Shown piece after piece: positions 10,372 through 22,099 of a stretch of DNA of 64,000 nt. A model generated the notes under the pieces. It saw nothing but the letters and a program-made list of their open reading frames with translations. It ran no database searches and was not told the origin of the DNA. Source of the DNA: Mrakia gelida (Eukaryota; Basidiomycota; Tremellomycetes; Cystofilobasidiales; Mrakiaceae). The stretch covers positions 62,001 through 126,000 of the forward strand of contig BRON01000019.1 in NCBI GenBank assembly GCA_024345305.1, read 5' to 3'. Numbering within the stretch: the first letter of the stretch is position 1; every line of letters starts with the position of its first letter. The translations under genes and the position numbers were made by a program.

Positions 10372-12634
10372 TCAATCCAGATTCAACGAATAATCCACCC
10401 CCGAGTTGGTCGTCTCCCTCCCTCCACTCAACCCTCCGTCCTCAGCCAGCTCAAAGAAATCCTCCAGACGCAGAGGTCTCAGTTCAAACGTCTATTCAAG
10501 CACACCCCACCGAACCCGGAAAAGGAAGCATAAGGTCAGCGATCTCGTTTCGTTCCGAACGCAACGAGCCCGAAGGAAAGAAGCACGAAAGGAGAGAAGT
10601 AAACGAGCGGGCGAGCCGAACTCACCTCCTCCCCACCCTTCACCGCCTCGAACCCTTTCTTCCTAATCTCTTCCCTGAGCGGACGCATAGCTGCCTCTCT
10701 ACACAGTTCCTTGAGGTCTGAGCCTGAGCGACCTTCGGTGAGGGCTGCGAGGTGGGGGATCGAGAGGGAGGGGGCGAGGGTCGTTTTGGAGAGCATCTGG
10801 GGGGCCAAACGAGTCACGGGCGAGGATAAGGGGGGTTCAGTTGAGGGTTGTGGTTAAGAGTAAAGGAGGGGGAGGGAGTTGGGAATTGGGAGATAAGGGA
10901 CGAGGGAGACACGAACGATGGTCAAGATCCGCGTCCGTTGAGCAGTGTCGGGAAGGGCGACTGAGAACTTCTTGGGCATCCGACGAAGGAAGGCTGGGTC
11001 GATGCTGGTCAGACGAAAGGGCAGGAAGCGAGAGGTTTGGATCAGTAGGACGTATCGTTGAAAGAAGACGCGTCGGAAAGGGGGGAGAGGGAGACGAACT
11101 CGTTCGGTCGATTCGTAGCTCCAAGAACGAGGATTCGTGACTTCTCACCGGAGGTAAGACCGTCCCATAATCTGCGAAAGCCAAAGGTTTACGAGTAAGG
11201 TCAGTTTGAAGGTCCCCTTCGAGAGGAGTGAGGAAAAGAAACGAGACGAGACGAACGTCAGAAACTCAGCCTTGATCGTCGACGTGACTTCATGGTTATC
11301 CTGCCCTCGGTTCCTCAACAGCGAGTCGATCTCGTCGATGAAGATCTGGTCGAATCAGGAAAGAAAAATAGCTCAGCTTAACGTCGAACGAACGCACGGA
11401 CGCGAACGGAAAGACGGAAAGACGACTCGACTCACAATCGTAGGCTGCATCTTCCTCGCGAGAGTGAACAACCCAGCAATAAGCTTGTTGCTCTCTCCAT
11501 ACCACTTGTTGGCCAGTGCACTCAGAGGGACGTTGATCTGACGCGTACCAACAAGTAAACGCAACATCGAATCAGCTCAAGCAAGAAGACAGAAACGACG
11601 ACGAAGAAGGGACGAGCTCGCTCACAAAAGCCGCTCCCGACTCCTTCGCCAAAGCCTTCGCGAGCATGGTCTTCCCGCAACCTGGAGGACCGTAGAGGAG
11701 GACACCTTTAGGCGCTGAGAGGAGACCTGAGGAGGAGTTGTAGAGTTGAGGGTAGATGAGGGGGTAGATGACCGTCTGAAGGGAGGGAAGGAGTGTGAGC
11801 TCGGGTGTTCGTGGGATTGGAGGAGAGAGAGAGAGAGAGATGGGGAGATAGGACGAACTTCTCGTAGGGAATCGACGATGTTCTCGAGTCCTCCGACGTC
11901 TACGAGGGAGAAGAAAAAGAGAGGGTCAGTGTGTGGTGTTGAGCTCGAGATCGAACGACCTCCCCTTCTTCGATGGTGAGCTCGCCCTCTCTCCTTCCCT
12001 CCCTCCCTCCCCCCTCCCATTCCCTCCCCCTCTTCCCCTCCTGTTCCCACCCACCCTTCCCACCTACACCCCCACTACCCCCCTCTCATCCCCCTATACA
12101 GTTCTAACTCACCATCAAACCCAACCTCAATATCCTCCGGACAAACGACCTCCGCGAGCAAGATCTCCTCGTACTCATTCAGATCCACCAACTTCTCCGC
12201 CAACCTCTTGCCCAACCTACCCAGGACTTCTTTCCCCTTCCGACTGGATTTCTTGCGTTCCTGAGAGCCAGGTTGGAGATCTGTGAGGAGGCGGTAGGAG
12301 GCGTAGAGGGCTAGGACCGAGGTGGCTAGGTAGACGGATGCTGGGGGGGGTTTGGAGGGGGGTTGAGAGGGGGGAGGGGGAGAGCGAGCAAAACGTGTCG
12401 AGTGAGGGGACAGGCGGGTAGGGAGGGCGAGTTGGGAGAGACGAGACGAGACGAGACGAGCGAGCGATGAAAAGGGAGGAAAAGAACGAAAGGAAAGAAC
12501 GAAGTCGGTTGGGTGAGCTGGAGGCCTTCGTCCTCTTCCTTCCTTCCCCTCCCCTCGTTCGCCGTATCGGCAGACTCACTCTCTATAAGCAACTTCGAGT
12601 TCTCCCTCGACATGTTGCTGAACGGGTTGGGCAT
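10372..12634 (-). CDS. MSP1: Outer mitochondrial membrane AAA ATPase (Msp1/ATAD1)
   Basis: Msp1 is a membrane-anchored AAA+ ATPase that pulls mislocalised tail-anchored proteins out of the mitochondrial outer membrane. After a short first exon ([18 protein letters not shown]) the next exon encodes one transmembrane helix ([19 protein letters not shown]). Then follow the linker, [13 protein letters not shown], and the Walker A loop [32 protein letters not shown] is the pore region, and the Walker B is FIDEIDSLL. The sensor and arginine-finger region reads [14 protein letters not shown], and the C-terminal small domain reads [16 protein letters not shown]. The protein ends [17 protein letters not shown]...SLNLD. 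At least eight exons are present. Motif order, length and the single N-terminal helix fit Msp1 rather than a cytosolic AAA protein. Confidence 0.88.
11827..11840. repeat. Short GA dinucleotide tract
   Basis: A run of about seven AG/GA units lies inside an MSP1 intron. It is a simple microsatellite with no evident function. Confidence 0.6.
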
Positions 12635-12898
12635 CCTGAGAGATAACGAGAAAGGGGGAGGGAAGGGGTCGAGAGGGTTGAGGGAAGGAAGGGGGGAGCG
12701 AATGAGCTTTGGAGTCCTCCGGCGAAGTCGACTAAGCAGCCGAGAGGAGGGAAAGGCTCGTGCGATTTCGACGAAGGATTTTTTGTTCAGCGTGATGTAC
12801 TCATACAAGTGTGTGAGAGGTTGAACCAGGAACAACTTGACTTTGAGAACGTTTCACTGGAGAAAAAAGGCAGACTGAGATCGAGACGAGCGTGGTCT

Positions 12899-12969
12899 TT
12901 CGTTCGTTCGTTCGTTCGTTCGTTCGTTCGTTCGTTCGTTCGTTCGTTCGTTCGTTCGTTCGTTCGTTC
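12899..12969. repeat. Tetranucleotide microsatellite (TTCG)n
   Basis: About 17 perfect tandem TTCG units lie in the spacer between the MSP1 start (12634) and the 3' end of the Acinus-like gene (13085), some 265 bp upstream of the MSP1 ATG. Because the unit is 4 nt, the repeat is open in several frames and produces artificial SFVR and NERT peptides. Length polymorphism between strains is expected. Confidence 0.9.
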
Positions 12970-13084
12970 GACGTGTCCTTCCCTCCTTTTCCTCCCGTCC
13001 TCCCTCCGAACGAGGTCGTTCTTTCCTTTCCCCACCCCGCTCCCAGACACCAGAGTAAATCAAGTGCATCACGATCTCCCTAGG

Positions 13085-15143
13085 CTACCTCCTCCGATCC
13101 CCCCAATCTCCTCTATCCCTCTCATCCCTCCCACCCCCTACTCTCCGCTCATCCTCCCTCCTCCCGTCCCTCTCATACCTCCCACCACTACTCCCACTCA
13201 TCTCTCCCCTCGCTCGATCCACCCCTCTCTCTCCCCAACTCAACCTCGGAGCCGCCTCCGTCACGCGCCGTCCTCCTTCGCGCTCGTACGAGTTGGACGC
13301 GGTGGGTGGAGGACGAGTGGAGGAGTCGTGAGGTGGTCGAGGTCGGGTGAAGCCGTTGGTGGTGGTGGTGGTGGTGGTGGTGGTGGTGGGAGGGAAGGAA
13401 GAAGTGGGAGGTGGGAGGGCGGAGGAAGAGGAGGACGAGGACGCGACGGGAGGAGGAGGTCGAGTGAACGAGTTGGGTGTGTTGTTGGTGTTGGAGGTTG
13501 GAGGGGGAGGACGAACGTACGATCCTCCTCCTGTAACAGCACTTCCCATAGCACCCATCCCTAGCTCTCTTCTCGGCTGCTGAGGGGGATACTGCTGCTG
13601 CTGCTGTTGTCCGTACCCTCCTCCCATCCCACCTCCTCGGTACCCTCCTCCCTGCTGCTGCTGCTGACTCCAAACCCTCCCACCCGCCGCCCCAGTCCCA
13701 CCCATCGATCTCGCCCCACCCAGATTCACATCCCCGACGCTCTTGTAGCCCAACTCCCACTCCCCACTCTCCTCGTTCCTCTCCACCAGCAACTCCAACT
13801 TCCTCCTCCCTTCCTCCGTCCAAGCCTTCACCTCCTGCTTGATCAGCCCTGCGATAGGGCCCGTCGGAAGGAAAGTGACCTTCAAAGCTGGTTTCCCCTG
13901 TCCGTCCTCCTCCGGGAAGGTAGTGCAACCCTGGAGGGAAGTGTACGCTTTGACGGCTGAGTCGATGGATTCGTACACGACGAACGCGTGGGATTTGACG
14001 GGGGAGAGCCACCATCCGCAGGATTCTTTGCCGATGGATGAGGTGTCGAGGGGACCGAAGGAGGAGAGGTGGGCGGCGAGGGTTGGGTCTGCGAGGGGAC
14101 GACGGAGGTTGGTGATGAGGAGGGCTCGGGTTGGAGGATGGGAGGAGGGGAGGAAGTTGGGTGGGTAGGAGGAGAGGGGGATGGTTGGAAGGGGGGAGGA
14201 GAGGCGGGGTTTCTTGGTGGGGACTGACGGCGGAAGATAAAAAGAGAGGGGAACGAAGGTGAGCTTCGAAAGGACGAGTGAAGGGGAGGAGATGGGAGGG
14301 AGGGAGGGAGGGAGGGAAGGACGCACCTTCGTCGAGCTTCTCCGATTCGATGGTAACTTCGCCCTCCTCGAGCGACCTCTTGATGAATCCGACAGCCTTC
14401 TCCTCTCCCTTCATCTCAACCTCGGGAGCCTTGACCGTCTCCTTCTCCTCCGGCTCGACGACGCTCATAGCGATGCCAGCTTGTTGAGCTCCTTCAACTC
14501 CTCCCTCTCCTCGTCCAGCCTTCTCCTCCCGTTCGATCTCGGCGAGTTCCTCGGTCGTCTTGGTCAAGGGAGTTTCGTTCTCGTTGAAGACTGGAGGGAA
14601 GGTGGGCTTGGGTTCGTTGGTGGAGGTGGTGGCAGGAGCTGAAGGAACTGAGTCGTCGAGTTGGGGAGGAGGAGGAGGTGGTGGTGAGGTCGCTGAGGCT
14701 CCTCCTTCGTCCTCGACTGATGAAAGAACTGCTTCGGCTCCCTCCGTCGGAGAAGCAAGAGCCTCGGAAGTAGATGCTAGTCCCTCTCCGGCGATGGTAG
14801 CCTCCAGGAGATCCGAGAGCTGAGACGAGCGAGAGAGGCGAAGGTCAGAACGACAGAAGAGGTGGGATGAATCGAGAACGAACTGAACGAGAGAGACTCA
14901 CATCCTTCTTCTTCATCGCCTTGGTGATAGCGACTCCTCGCTTCTCGAGCTCGTCCTTGAGCTCTATACGAATCAAGCAGAGAGCAGAGAGTCAGTGGTT
15001 GGATTGGACCAAGAGAGGGGACGGAAGGGAGGGAACGAAAGCGAGCTCGACGTTGCTCCTTCCTCCCTCCTCCCGTTTGGCCCTCGATGCGAAGAAGGGG
15101 ATTGAAGCTGCTCACCTTGTACTTTGAGTTTCGATACATCCAT
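13085..15143 (-). CDS. Acinus-like SAP and RRM-domain protein
   Basis: The N-terminus MDVSKLKV...LKDELEKRGVAITKAM reads as a SAP helix-turn-helix (DNA/chromatin-binding), split by an intron. A long acidic, Ser/Pro-rich linker follows (for example GGASATSPPPPPPPQ and KEETVKAPEVEM-like segments). The RRM begins RALLITNLRRPLADPTLAAH and contains KSHAFVVYESIDSAVKAY, which resembles the RRM of Acinus, a subunit of the exon-junction-associated ASAP complex. The C-terminal third is low complexity: Gln runs from CAG/CTG repeats, Thr and Ser runs, then an Arg/Asp/Gly-rich end (RYERDGRREDERR). I did not find a convincing RNPS1/SAP18-binding motif beyond a possible APRLSWGERGV segment, so the Acinus assignment rests on domain order and RRM resemblance. 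Confidence 0.68.
13352..13388. repeat. Trinucleotide repeat (GGT)n, coding for poly-Thr
   Basis: About twelve GGT units on the plus strand encode a Thr run in the Acinus-like protein. CTG/CAG runs near 13590-13607 and 13653-13667 encode Gln runs in the same protein. Confidence 0.8.
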
Positions 15144-15335
15144 CTTGGCTCGATTCGATAAGACAGAAGGGACAGGAGGAGAGGGAGATGGTGTTAGCGG
15201 GGTCTCGAACGAAACGAAACTTGAATCTCGTTCGTCCTGCTCTCGCCCGTCGTCACGCTCTCTTCCTTCCCTACCAACCAACTCTCACCCACTTTCTCGC
15301 AAACCTTCCTTAGCCCCCGCCCCCTCTTCTTTCCG

Positions 15336-16130
15336 ATGTCCTCTCCACCGCCAGCACCACCCACCCCACCCTCACCCTTCCAAACCCGCCTCCTCACACG
15401 CTTCCCTCCTCTCGCTCGACTCCATCTCCTCGCCCCCTCCATCCCCCTCCCCTCCCTCGTCCTCTCCTTCGCGATCCTCCACGAACTCACAGCTTTCCTT
15501 CCCGTCGTGGGGATCTTCTTCGGGCTGAGAGAGATCGATGGAGGGAGGGCGGTCGTGCAGGGGATGATTGATTGGGAGGGGAAGCTCAGAGGAGGGAAGG
15601 CGATCAGAGCTGAGCTTGTTGGAAGCGAGGTGGGAGCTCGTGAAGCAGGGGAGAAGGGCTGGGTGGAAGGTTGGTTAGAGGAAGGGGAGAAGAAGGTTGA
15701 GTGGGTGGGAGGGAGGTATGGGATTCTGGGCTTTGAGAAGAGGGATATGCAGGGGAGCAAGGGGAAGAAGGGAGGGGAGCTCGTACGACCTGAGGGAGGA
15801 GAGGGAGGGCAGTTGATCAAGACGACGACGCCGACGGGAGATCTAGGGAAGGGTGTGGCTGGAGATGTGGCTAATGCGTTGGGAGCTTATATGATCGTCA
15901 AGGTGAGTCAGATCCAGTCACGTCCCTGCTCGATACAGGGAGGAGGAGAGGACGAGAGGGTCGAGTCGAGCTGACCTTTCCCTCGTTCTCGCTGGTCGAA
16001 GGCTCTCCTCCCTCTTCGGATCGCTGCTTCTCTGTACCTCTCACCAGCGTTTGCACGAGCTCTGATTCTGCCCGTGCATAGGGTCTGGCATCGGACCAAT
16101 GGGTTGGGAGTGTTCGCGCGGAGGAAGTGA
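15336..16130 (+). CDS. Small membrane protein, probably mitochondrial inner membrane
   Basis: Two exons, 15336-15902 and 16002-16130, join in phase 0. The Ser/Pro-rich, basic N-terminus without acidic residues fits a mitochondrial targeting signal. A hydrophobic helix follows (LVLSFAILHELTAFLPVVGI). The middle is charged, and the C-terminus has a second membrane segment with a distinctive sequence, GAYMIVK then ALLPLRIAASLYLSPAFARA, ending VFARRK. This pattern recalls small fungal mitochondrial proteins of the Fmp10/Mrx11 kind, but that match is from memory of the pattern and is weak. The gene starts 192 bp from the start of the Acinus-like gene on the other strand. Confidence 0.62.
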
Positions 16131-16700
16131 TGTGTTGAGGTGAGCTCCGTTTCTTCCTCTTTTTTTTGCTCGTTCTTGGTCGGTCTTGACTCCCCCTTCT
16201 TGTCTGGCAGCCTTCTCGGACCTTGTGTGTGTGTACAACTAGCTCATGGTTGCTTAAATCTGCCCGCTGACCTCTATTCTCTCGTCTGCAGCAGGACTCT
16301 TCGACGCGTCGCCGATCCTCCTCGTCCCACATCGTTCTTCGAGCTGCAGCTCTTCGAGTGTCATTTAGACTTCGCAGTCGGCTCTTTTACGTTCTTGAAT
16401 ATGGTCAGGACTCAGATAAACGCGCTGAATTGGTGTGTCACCTCCTCTCGAGAGCATCTCGTTGGGTGAGTTGCTCGTTTCCCTTTCCTCGCTTCCGTTT
16501 CGGCCCTCGTAAGCTCTCGTCGTTGACTGACCATCTCCTCCCTGTCTTCCATAGATCGATCTTCTATATATCTACCTACCAAGATATCCCTGAACGAAAG
16601 AGCGAGCGACGCGTTTTCGATTCGCTGCTCCGGACGAAAGTCTGATCTTCTCCTTTCCCACTCTCCCGGGGACGCAAGAAAAGTAGAGAGGACAAGCTCA
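16131..16700 (+). other. 3' region with apparent untranslated-region introns
   Basis: Two well-formed introns follow the stop codon of the upstream gene: 16140-16291 (GTGAGC...CTGAC...CTGCAG) and 16466-16554 (GTGAGT...CTGAC...CATAG). The sequence between them has no convincing reading frame. They suggest a spliced 3' untranslated region or a non-coding transcript. Confidence 0.45.
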
Positions 16701-19700
16701 TCAATCACTCTCCTCCTCACTGCTACCCTCCTCGTTCTCCACCGCCTGCTCTACGAACGGCCTCGCCTGAAGGACGAGAGCCTCCATCTCCGATCCTTCC
16801 CTCGAGCCGAGATGTTTGTACCATGCGACAAGATCCGAGGCTTCGACGACGTCGGCGTTGTAAAGGGCTGAGAGGAAGGCTCCGTAGTAGGGTTGAAGGG
16901 ATTTGGTCGAGATGCAATGTTTCTGGCGAAGAGGAAAGAGGAAGAGGGGAAGGAGGGTCAGCGACGCGTCGAGAATCGAAAGGGTTGACCCCACGAGGCG
17001 ACGACGACAACGATGAGGACTTCACAACGAAGAAGCGCGGTTATATGTACATCGAAGAAAGGGGAGACTCACCTGCAAGAACTGCAACGTCTCGACCTTC
17101 TCCTCCTCGACCTCGGCAAACTTCGACAGCAACGGACCCCACTGCTCGAACAGCTCCTCTGCCTTCACCTTCACCACGCCCTTCCCAGCTCCCTGCTCTA
17201 CTCCCTCCACCTTCGAAACCAAGTACCCCAACACCACATCTCTCACAATCCCAGGTCCAACGTTCGTCGTCGCCCTCGCCGACTTGATCTGCAACGCCGC
17301 GAAATCAATCGACTCGGTATCAACCTCTCCACCCTTCTCGAACGCATGATCCAACGTAGCAATACACTCGGATCGGAAACCAGGCTGGTCTCCGACCTCG
17401 AGGGCGAGGGTGAGACCTGCTCCGTGAGCTGGGGAGAGGGAGGAGAGGTGGGAGGTTGGGAGAGCTGCCGAGGAGGAGGTGGCAGATTGAGTAGGGGAGG
17501 AAGGAGGGGTGGATTCTTGAGAGAGGACAGAGATGGTTCCTGAGGAGTCGGAGAGGCAGAGGGAGGAGGTTGAGCGACCGAGTTGGAGAAGACGTTTGTT
17601 GGGTGCTGATTCGAGGAGATCCTCTTCGGAGTCGGAATCGGAGTCGTTGTCGGAGTCGTGACCTTCCTCGGGCCAAATGAAACCAAGGGAGTTGGTTCCG
17701 AGGATGGTGGAACGTTGCTCTGAGAGAAGAGGAACGAGTGAAGCGGATTAGCGAACGTGTCGACGAGTCGAAAGTCCAGACGCGTCGAGCCTCGAGGACG
17801 AGCTTCGACCAAAACGATTTGAGCTCACCAGCAGTTAACCCATCGACGCCCTCATCCTCATCCGTCGTGTCATCCTCGTCCTCCTCATCGCTCTCCTCAC
17901 CATCCTCTCGATAAGGCTTCCTCCCGACCCTCGTGAACTCGTCCATCCGCGCTCCCTCCCCAATCGTCACTCCATCTCCAATCAAGCACCCTCGTCCAAC
18001 CACACTTCCCTTCCCGACTCTCACCCCCTTTCCAACGACGGCGTGAGAGATCGTGCATCCCTCCTCGACGACGGCGTCGTCCCAGATGTAGGAGTCGGTG
18101 ATTGTGCAGGAAGGGTGGATGGTGACGTTTCGTCCGATGATGGACGAGCGGATGGAGGTGGAAGAGTGGATGTGGGATTGGGAACCGATGAGAGTGTTGG
18201 GTCCAATGGTGCAGGTTCTGAAGGGAAAGAAGGAACGAAAGAGCCAGTCAGTTCGGCGTTTCGAGCTCGGACGCGTCGAGTCGAATTTGGCCTCTGTCCC
18301 TCTTGCATCCTCCGTCGCCTTCCACGAACTCGCCATAAACAAAGATTCTTCACTCACCGACTCAGCACCGTACTCCTGGTGACGTAAACGCCCATTCTCC
18401 TCAGCTCGTACCCCTCCTTCTTTCCCTCCCACATCCCACTCCCAGGCAAGTTGCCGTCGGGCACCAGAGGCCACGTTCTCCGACTCAGCACATCCCTCGA
18501 CACAGCATCGTAGCTGAGCGTATCCGAAACTCGAGCAGCGTAGCCGGATCCAGCGAAGTGAACGTGGATGGTCGAGGAGAGGAGGTCGGATTGGAGGATC
18601 CCAGGGAGGAAGTCGTGTCGGATGGATTGGTAGTCGAAGTTCTCGGTGAAGAGGTCGAGGACCTGAGAGAAACGACGAAGCAAACATAGAAGGGGGGCGA
18701 TGAGAAGGTCAGATCGCGAGCACGACGAGGAAGGGAGAGGAGTGAACGAAAGGACGACCGACTCACGTCCACCGAACAGACGTCGATCCCACAATCGATG
18801 AGATCGTTCCTGAGCTCGATCTCCTCCTCTCCCCACTTGGGATCAAAGATCTTTCCAGGGATGTTGAGTCTCTTCTTCCTTGGCTTGGCTCCTATGGGTT
18901 CGTGGTGGAGGAGCTTGTTCTCTGGTGCTGGAGAGAGGGCGAAGAGGGAGGAGGAGGCGATGGGTCTGGAGGAGGACGACGAGGCGAGCAACGAGGACAG
19001 AAGGCGAAACTCAAGTCAGATTCTTCGAGTATATTAGCCGTAGCAAAGTAAGCGTTGTCGCTCGAGCGTCGAAGGTCCGAAGATGCAGGGGAGGGTGGCA
19101 GGTAAGGGAGGACAGAACGAGAGGAAGGGAATCCAAAGCTCACCTCAGTCTCGTTCCCAACCCGTTCTCCTTGACCACGAGAGTCATGATCGCATTCTTG
19201 GATATTTTCCTTCGTTCCCGATGAGCCTCGACGGCCGCCTCGAGGTCGAGGTTGGAGACGACGTCTCCTGAGAGGAGGATGAAGTCGGATTTGATGACCT
19301 GAGAAGGAAGGGAAGGAGCGAGCTCTCGTTCAGCTTTGTTCTTCTTTGGTGAGCTCGAACGGAGGATAGAGGGGTAAAGAAGGCTCACCTTCTGAGAATC
19401 GAGTACTCGAAGAGCATCTCCTACCGAGAGCGCTGAGGTTGAGATGATGGTTGTGATGTGAAGGGAGGAGGGCGGACGAGATCTTTGGGAGGGGAGAAGG
19501 GAGAACAAAAGGGAAGGGGAGGAAGGAGGACCGTCAGCTTTGAAACAGAGCCGACTCGACCCTCTCGAGCGGTTTCGAAGCACGATAACCAGAGACGAAA
19601 GCAGGATGACTATACGACAGCACTCACTCGATGTAGGCCTTGACCTTCTCAGCCTTGGTGGTGCAGAAGACGATGACCTCCTTGACTCCAGCGCTCGCCA

Positions 19701-19984
19701 AACTCTCGAGAGTCCATTCAAGAAGAGGAACGTTCGCTAAGGGAAGAAGGCACTGCGAGAACCAGAAACATGAGAGAGAAAAGTCAGCTGGTGGTCGACG
19801 GTATACGCTGAGGTAGCGAGGGCGGGCTGAAGGAAGGGAAGGAGACGGGGAAGCTCACCCTGGGAGTGTCGAGGGTGAGAGGTTGGAATCTCTGGTTGTA
19901 CGAGTCCGCGAGAACGACAGCCTGCAGAACTTCATCAGGCTTGTCGAGTTGCTCCTTTGGGGGAGGAGGAGCTTTAGGAGCCAT
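16701..19984 (-). CDS. GCD6: Translation initiation factor eIF2B subunit epsilon
   Basis: This is the catalytic subunit of the guanine nucleotide exchange factor for eIF2. The N-terminus (MAPKAPPPPKEQLDKPDEVL, then QAVVLADSYNQRFQPLT) begins the nucleotidyltransferase-like domain, and FILLSGDVVSNLDLEAAVEA is characteristic of it. A left-handed beta-helix follows, with hexapeptide repeats such as CTIGPNTLIGSQSHIHSST and GSVVGRGCLIGDGVTIGEG. An acidic linker (DEEDEDDTTDEDEG) leads to the C-terminal W2/HEAT domain that carries exchange activity, including YYGAFLSALYNADVVEASDL. The protein ends with the acidic tail EEGSSEEESD, as usual for the family, where aromatic and acidic residues contact eIF2. 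At least nine exons are present, interrupted by short introns on the minus strand. Confidence 0.88.
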
Positions 19985-20311
19985 CGGTTGAAGGAAAGAG
20001 GTATAGGGGAGAGATGGGTCCGAGTGAGAGTTGGCGCAAGGAGGAAGGAAGGACGAGAGCTCGACGTCGTCGAGTCAGTCCCGGTAGCTTCCTTGACGAC
20101 GAAGTTGGGGAAACCCGTTTTTTCGTGAACACCATCAGATCGTGTTTGAAACTCCTTCCGAGCAGTCAGTCAGAAAACTTGTTTCGTAAATCTGCTGAGG
20201 CAGACTGTAAGCTCGGCATCGAAACGACCCTTTCGATCCTCGAAGCTCGACGCCGACTCCCTCTTGACCGTCACCCACAACTTTCTCAGAGAGCTCTCTC
20301 CTCTGTTCGAC
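19985..20311. promoter_or_regulatory. Divergent promoter region, eIF2B-epsilon and F-box-like A1
   Basis: A 327-bp spacer lies between starts facing away from each other. No specific operator was recognised. Confidence 0.35.
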
Positions 20312-21371
20312 ATGTCGAAGGTCGGTAGGAGACCAAATATACTAGAAGTTCTCAAAGCTCACGTCAGACTCTGTGTATCCTTTCAGAAGCCAACTCCACT
20401 CGTCTTGCCATGGGACGTGCTCCTTCACCTTGTCGAAGTCGCAGACCCTCCAGCTCTCGCCGTTCTCTCCCGAGTCTCATTCGACGTCCTACAGGCAGCT
20501 GGACCTCTTCTCTACGGCTCCATCGAAACCAGGTCTCGACGCCAACTGGAACGCTTGCTCTGCTCAACTCCGAAAGAGGACGAGCACAGTTCGGTGAGCT
20601 CGACCTCTCCTTCCCTCTCCCTCTCCTCCATGTTGTCGACCGCCTCCCACGCTTCAGCTCACTATTTTGTTTCCTGGGTACTCATCATAGCCATCTCGGA
20701 TCACTCCCTTCCTCTCGCTCTCGCAAACCCATCACCTCACGCTCGACTACACCTTCCACTCCTCCACGTCCTTCGACCACCTCGCTCTATCCTTCCTTCA
20801 TCTCCTCCCAACCTCTCGCCTCATTCTAAGATCAATCAATGCAACTCCGCTCCCACTCCACTCCCTACACATCATCCTCAGCTTCGCAACAGCTCAGATC
20901 ACCCAGCACCTCATCCGAACTGAACTCCTCCATCGCTTCAACCCCTCCATCTTCCAAGTCACCCTCGTCCAACCCTTTCCTCCCGCTCAACAAAGACCAT
21001 CGTCCTGGAGACTCATCGGCGACCCTCACGACATCAGTCACGCCTTCGACCAGTGGGATCGACTCGAAAGGGTGGTTCTTGATGGAGCTCTTCCTTTCGC
21101 GATTCGACGAAACGCAGATGTCGTCCTCGACCTCTCTCGAACAGACGAACACGCAGCTCAGAGTCACATGGGGCTGGGAACGATTGCAGCACCTCTCTCT
21201 AGGGCGTCGTTTGCTAGGAGGCTGGTGATGATGAACGTGGTCAGGAGGGCGGGGAGGTTGAGGCTGCCTGTTGGGAGTGAGGACGAGAGGGAGAGGGTGG
21301 CGAGGGAGATCGAGGAGTTGGAGGAGGGAGTGAGGGAGAAGCTTGATGTCAAGGTCAAGACGGAGAGCTAG
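20312..21371 (+). CDS. F-box-like protein, family A copy 1
   Basis: A likely model is exon 1 MSK, an intron beginning GTCGGT near 20321 and ending CTTTCAG before 20384, exon 2 to about 20594, and a last exon ending at 21371. Exon 2 encodes LVLPWDVLLHLVEVADPPAL followed by LSRVSFDVLQAAGPLLYGSI, a typical basidiomycete F-box pattern (LP.E.L, then L..VS..., then LLY..I). F-box proteins link substrates to SCF ubiquitin ligases through Skp1. The C-terminal part has weak leucine-rich character and a conserved block around VLDGALPFAIR, LDLSRTDEHAAQS and MGLGTIAAPLSRASFARRLV that recurs in the copy at 63.5-64 kb. The substrate is unknown. The continuous alternative start through the first intron cannot be excluded. 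Confidence 0.65.
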
Positions 21372-22099
21372 GGGTTTTCTCGAGGGCACTGACAGCAGTA
21401 CGATCGGCGCTCGTTACGAAGAGGGAGGAGTCGGACAAGTAATCTCGACGCGTCGCAGTACGAACGGTCAGATGGTGGGCTCCTGCTTCTCAATCTTGAC
21501 ATCTTTCGCCCCTCTGAAACGGAAAGCCCTGAAACCGAAAGCCATCTCTGACTTCTTCTGGGCCGGACTTTCGGCTTGTAGATAGACGATCTGCCTCCTC
21601 ACGTCCTCGATCACCGTCGTTCACGTCGTCCAGGACGTTTCGGCTCTCACGTCCCCTCAGATCCGACACGAACGCCATCTCTTCGTCGTTGCCCGACGAG
21701 TCAATACAGCAGCACGAACTCTCGAATAAAGTAGCTAGTGATTGGTCAGTCATCTTCTTTCACTCTCCTTCGCGTCGCGTCGCCTCCTCGTCGTTCACTC
21801 GCGTGCTGACTCGTCGTCTTTCCCTTTCTCTCCCGATCAAATCGCCCAAACAGATCTTCATGTCGATATCGGCTCACACTTCCTTCAGTTTAGCACCGAA
21901 ACACGAGTTCTTATGTTTGCCTGGGCAGTTCGGAGAAGAAGAAGAAGAGGAGGGAGGAAAGATTCGAGCTCGACATTCGAGGATTGACCTGCAGACCGTC
22001 GATTCGTTGTCCTCCGATCTCACGAGCAAGAAACGAACATAGGAAGCCTGAACTGCATGGATGTTGTAAGCTATGGCTGCTGATAGGAACCCCTTATGC
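21372..22099. other. Convergent intergenic region
   Basis: This is the 3' flank of family A copy 1 (plus) and family B copy 1 (minus). Scattered splice-like signals occur (for example CTGAC and CAG near 21800-21850), but no reading frame is convincing. One GACGCGTC palindrome-like motif lies at about 21447. Confidence 0.4.

Noticed and set aside
12809..13083. ORFs encoding repeated SFVR or NERT peptides
   Set aside because: They are translations of the TTCG microsatellite, open in several frames on both strands by chance.
13261..13583. Poly-Pro and poly-Val ORFs opposite the Acinus-like gene
   Set aside because: They are shadows of the GGT and Ser/Pro-rich coding repeats on the other strand.
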